Below are positions 53,876 through 55,754 of a stretch of 55,754 nt of DNA, piece by piece; within the stretch, counting starts at the first letter, position 1; the number at the start of each line of letters is the position of its first letter. The notes below the pieces were generated by a model. It ran no database searches, was not told where the DNA came from, and saw only the letters and a program-made list of their open reading frames with translations. This DNA comes from Caldilineales bacterium (GTDB lineage: Bacteria > Chloroflexota > Anaerolineae > J102), in NCBI GenBank assembly GCA_019695115.1, contig JAIBAP010000040.1, positions 1-55,754 on the forward strand, in the 5' to 3' direction. The position numbers and the translations under genes were made by a program.

Positions 53876-53917
53876 AAATCTCCAATCTCCAATCTCCAAT
53901 CTCCAACCTCCAACCCC
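53876..53917. repeat. CCAATCTCC-family repeat before the aminotransferase gene
   Basis: About five copies of AATCTCC followed by AACCTCC variants directly precede ATG 53919. It is the complement of the GGAGATTGG family. Confidence 0.85.
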
Positions 53918-53918
53918 C

Positions 53919-55154
53919 ATGCTCCAACCCGCCAAACTCAGCCTGGAAGAAATGGGCGACCTGGCCCAGATCATCCCCATCGCCGACCCCGAAGTCAAGC
54001 TGCGCTACCGCGCCATCCCGGCCTTCGACCAGCCCACCCGCCGCCACATCATCCCCGTCTGCGAGCCGACGCTGGGCGGCAATGAGCTGAAGTACGTCCA
54101 GCGCGCCATCGAGACCAACTGGATCTCGTCGGCGGGCAGCTTCATCCCCGAATTCGAGCACCGTTTCGCCGAGTTCTGCGGCGCCAAATACGGGGTTTCC
54201 TGCAACAACGGCACCGTCGCCCTGCATCTGGCCCTGGCCACCCTCGGCCTGGAGCCGGACGACGAAGTCATCCTGCCGGCCTTCACCATGATCGCCACCA
54301 TCAACGCCGTCACCTACTGCGGGGCCAGGCCGGTGCTGGTAGACAGCGAGCCAACTTATTGGCAAATGGATGTGGCGCAGGTGGCGACCAAGATCACCCC
54401 GCGCACCAAGGCCATCATCCCCGTCCACACCTACGGCCACCCGGTCGATATGGACCCGCTGCTCGAGCTGGCCGACCGGCACGGCCTCTCCGTGCTCGAA
54501 GATGCCGCCGAATCGCACGGGGCCGAGTACAAGGGCCGGCGCACGGGCGGGCTGGGACGGGCGGGTGTGTTCAGCTTCTACGGCAACAAGATCATCACCA
54601 CCGGCGAGGGTGGGATGATCACCACCAACGACGAGCATCTGGCCCGGCTGGCCTGGAACCTGCGCGACCACGCCTTCAGCCACGAGCGCCATTTCTGGCA
54701 CAAATTCGTCGGTTTCAACTACCGCATGACCAACCTGCAGGCGGCGGTGGGGCTGGCGCAGACCGAGCAGTTGGATGGCTTCGTGGCCGCCCGCCGCCGC
54801 AACGCCGCCCTCTACAGCCAGCGCCTGGCCGCCATCCCCGGCATCACCACCCCGCCCGAAGCCAGCTGGGCCAAGAATGTGTTCTGGATGTACGGCATCC
54901 TGGTGGACGAGGCCGCCTACGGCATGAACCGCGACCAGTTGCGACAGGTGTTGGCCGAAAACGGCGTCGAAACCCGCACCTTCTTCATCCCCATGCACTG
55001 CCAGCCGGTCTACTGGCAGCAGTTCAAGGGCCAGCGCTTCCCCGTGGCCGAGAAGTTATGTCAACAGGGCTTCTACCTGCCCTCGGCCTCCTCGCTCACC
55101 CTGGCCGAGATCGAGTACGTGACCGACGTGATCCGGGAGGCGGGCAAGTCCTAA
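53919..55154 (+). CDS. DegT/DnrJ/EryC1/StrS aminotransferase
   Basis: 411-residue PLP-dependent aminotransferase of the sugar-modifying group. The PLP Lys is Lys224 in SFYGNKIITTGEGGM. Other family landmarks are GVSCNNGTVALHLAL (phosphate site), PAFTMIATINAV and VLEDAAESHGAEYKG (Asp contacting the pyridine ring). Members add an amino group to nucleotide-activated sugars. Together with the preceding glycosyltransferase it suggests amino-sugar surface-glycan synthesis. The start lies right after a repeat tract, with no clear ribosome binding site; later in-frame starts are possible. Confidence 0.9.
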   Translation: MLQPAKLSLEEMGDLAQIIPIADPEVKLRYRAIPAFDQPTRRHIIPVCEPTLGGNELKYVQRAIETNWISSAGSFIPEFEHRFAEFCGAKYGVSCNNGTVALHLALATLGLEPDDEVILPAFTMIATINAVTYCGARPVLVDSEPTYWQMDVAQVATKITPRTKAIIPVHTYGHPVDMDPLLELADRHGLSVLEDAAESHGAEYKGRRTGGLGRAGVFSFYGNKIITTGEGGMITTNDEHLARLAWNLRDHAFSHERHFWHKFVGFNYRMTNLQAAVGLAQTEQLDGFVAARRRNAALYSQRLAAIPGITTPPEASWAKNVFWMYGILVDEAAYGMNRDQLRQVLAENGVETRTFFIPMHCQPVYWQQFKGQRFPVAEKLCQQGFYLPSASSLTLAEIEYVTDVIREAGKS

Positions 55155-55199
55155 GCTCGCGTCCTCTGGCGCTGGTTGTGTGGGGAATCGGATCGATAC

Positions 55200-55490
55200 T
55201 CAGGCGGCAAGCTTCGTTGCTGGTTTGGCCGGGATCAATTTGATCAGGGAGCGTAGCGCCTGATTGACACTTTCGGAAGTTGGGAAATACTCCCGCACGT
55301 CAGGTTCCAACATCACCGCGCCATCTTCCAGGGTAAAGTACTGAACTTCAACCGTGCCGTCTTCTTGATAGATCCTGACCGTATGCCCTTGACGATAGGC
55401 TTGCGAGTACTTCCCGCGCATTCCCTGCCTGCCGGTGAAATCATACTCCGGCAGCATTTCGCCTTGGTCTGGCGAGCTTGACTTATTCAT
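55200..55490 (-). CDS. Antitoxin-like protein next to a broken BrnT gene
   Basis: 96-residue protein that starts at ATG 55490, preceded by AAGG; an in-frame ATG at 55502 would also work. The stretch YDFTGRQGMRGKYSQAY and the ending EYFPTSESVNQALRSLI resemble antitoxins encoded directly behind BrnT-like toxins. It overlaps the toxin remnant by eight bases. Its toxin is cut, so it is an orphan. It could still repress its own promoter if one remains in the insertion sequence. Confidence 0.65.
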   Translation of the reverse strand: MNKSSSPDQGEMLPEYDFTGRQGMRGKYSQAYRQGHTVRIYQEDGTVEVQYFTLEDGAVMLEPDVREYFPTSESVNQALRSLIKLIPAKPATKLAA

Positions 55491-55632
55491 TGCCTTCTTC
55501 ATAGATGCGGCGTTCCAATGGGGTTGCCTTTCGGCAACTGATGATACGAATAACCACGGTGTCTTCGGCTTCTCGTTTCTCAGAATGGATCAACAAAAGC
55601 ACCCTGTCATGATCTGAGAGACCGATACTAAG
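55483..55632 (-). pseudogene. BrnT-like toxin, C-terminal remnant
   Basis: The last ~49 codons (LSIGLSDHDRVLLLIHSE, then VIRIISCRKATPLERRIYEEGNE) match the C-terminal half of BrnT ribonuclease toxins, whose family ending is IRIISAR.AT..ER..YE. The 5' half is missing: the frame runs into the end of an insertion sequence near 55632, and a stop lies just beyond. BrnT proteins have about 90-100 residues, so about half is lost. Confidence 0.8.
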
Positions 55633-55754
55633 GGCCCGTCATAAAATAATCTACTCGATTTGGTAGACCAACGCAGGTGTGGCATACTGGCGATCATGGA
55701 TACAACTGCAATCAAAGAACGTTTTATGCACCTGAAACCGTTTCTGAACGAACG
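55632..55754 (+). mobile_element. ISAzo13-like insertion sequence, left end
   Basis: The boundary to the BrnT remnant lies near 55632, where a GGGCCCGTCATAAAATAATC sequence starts. A transposase frame begins 63 bases later. The element continues beyond the window, so the right end and any target duplication cannot be seen. Confidence 0.65.
55695..55754 (+). CDS. ISAzo13-family transposase, N-terminal fragment
   Basis: Only the first 20 codons are in the window (MDTTAIKERFMHLKPFLNER). This matches the usual start of ISAzo13-family transposases, which read M-x-I-x-x-R-F/Y...LNER. The rest lies off the right edge. Confidence 0.65.

Larger units (their letters stand above)
53593..53918. other. 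Intergenic region filled by repeats
   Basis: 326 bases with no gene: AACACAAAGGCACAAAG-type units to 53642, the 56-base tandem array at 53643-53863, and GGAGATTGG-family units to 53917. Confidence 0.8.

Overview
The window is a high-GC bacterial chromosome segment. Its features point to the phylum Chloroflexota (Anaerolineae/Caldilineae-like): large secreted proteins with Pro/Thr-rich linkers, YCF48-type beta-propellers, two ATG/GTG-coupled transport operons, and many short tandem repeats between genes. This placement is inferred from style and gene content; no rRNA is present to confirm it.

Layout. (1) 0.2-7.0 kb: a carbohydrate block on the + strand, with a GH63/MGH1-like glycosidase, a truncated URO-D-like gene, two sugar ABC permeases without a binding protein, a TPR protein and a GH94 phosphorylase. 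(2) 7.2 kb: a complete selenocysteine tRNA gene, followed by a small hypothetical protein and a YbdK-type carboxylate-amine ligase. (3) 9-16.7 kb, - strand: three cell-envelope proteins (YCF48 propeller, metzincin-like protease with LamG, LysM/L,D-transpeptidase). (4) 17-22 kb: first phosphate operon pstS-pstC-pstA-pstB'-pstB-phoU, with two unlike ATPases. (5) 22.2-27.1 kb: HtrA-like protease, a duplicated CBS-HEPN protein, and a RelE/ParE-type toxin-antitoxin pair. (6) 27.2-32.5 kb: an ABC importer of Fe3+/polyamine/phosphonate type whose binding protein is an in-frame tandem duplication. (7) 32.8-43.1 kb: an extracellular nuclease, a second phoU, chrA-arsC, and a second operon pstS-pstC-pstA-pstB. 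(8) 43.4-55.7 kb: a VapBC-like pair, a hydantoinase-family protein, a fluoride-riboswitch operon (crcB and a DUF190-CBS protein), a thiol-rich ArsR-GcvH-DGC-DGC-OsmC operon, a DUF4143 ATPase, a glycosyltransferase, a DegT aminotransferase, and a BrnT-type toxin gene cut by an ISAzo13-like insertion sequence at the right edge.

How it fits together. Two Pst systems, two PhoU proteins, an extracellular nuclease and arsenate-reductase-type protection suggest a phosphorus-acquisition region with its arsenate side-effect covered. The most striking signal is in the first pst operon. Its two ATPases carry complementary motif losses, so a heterodimer would have one complete and one degenerate ATP site. 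The ATPase of the second operon is fully canonical. The ArsR-GcvH-DGC-DGC-OsmC operon looks like a thiol, persulfide or metal-handling system of unknown chemistry. It has a readable promoter with a palindrome over the -10 box.
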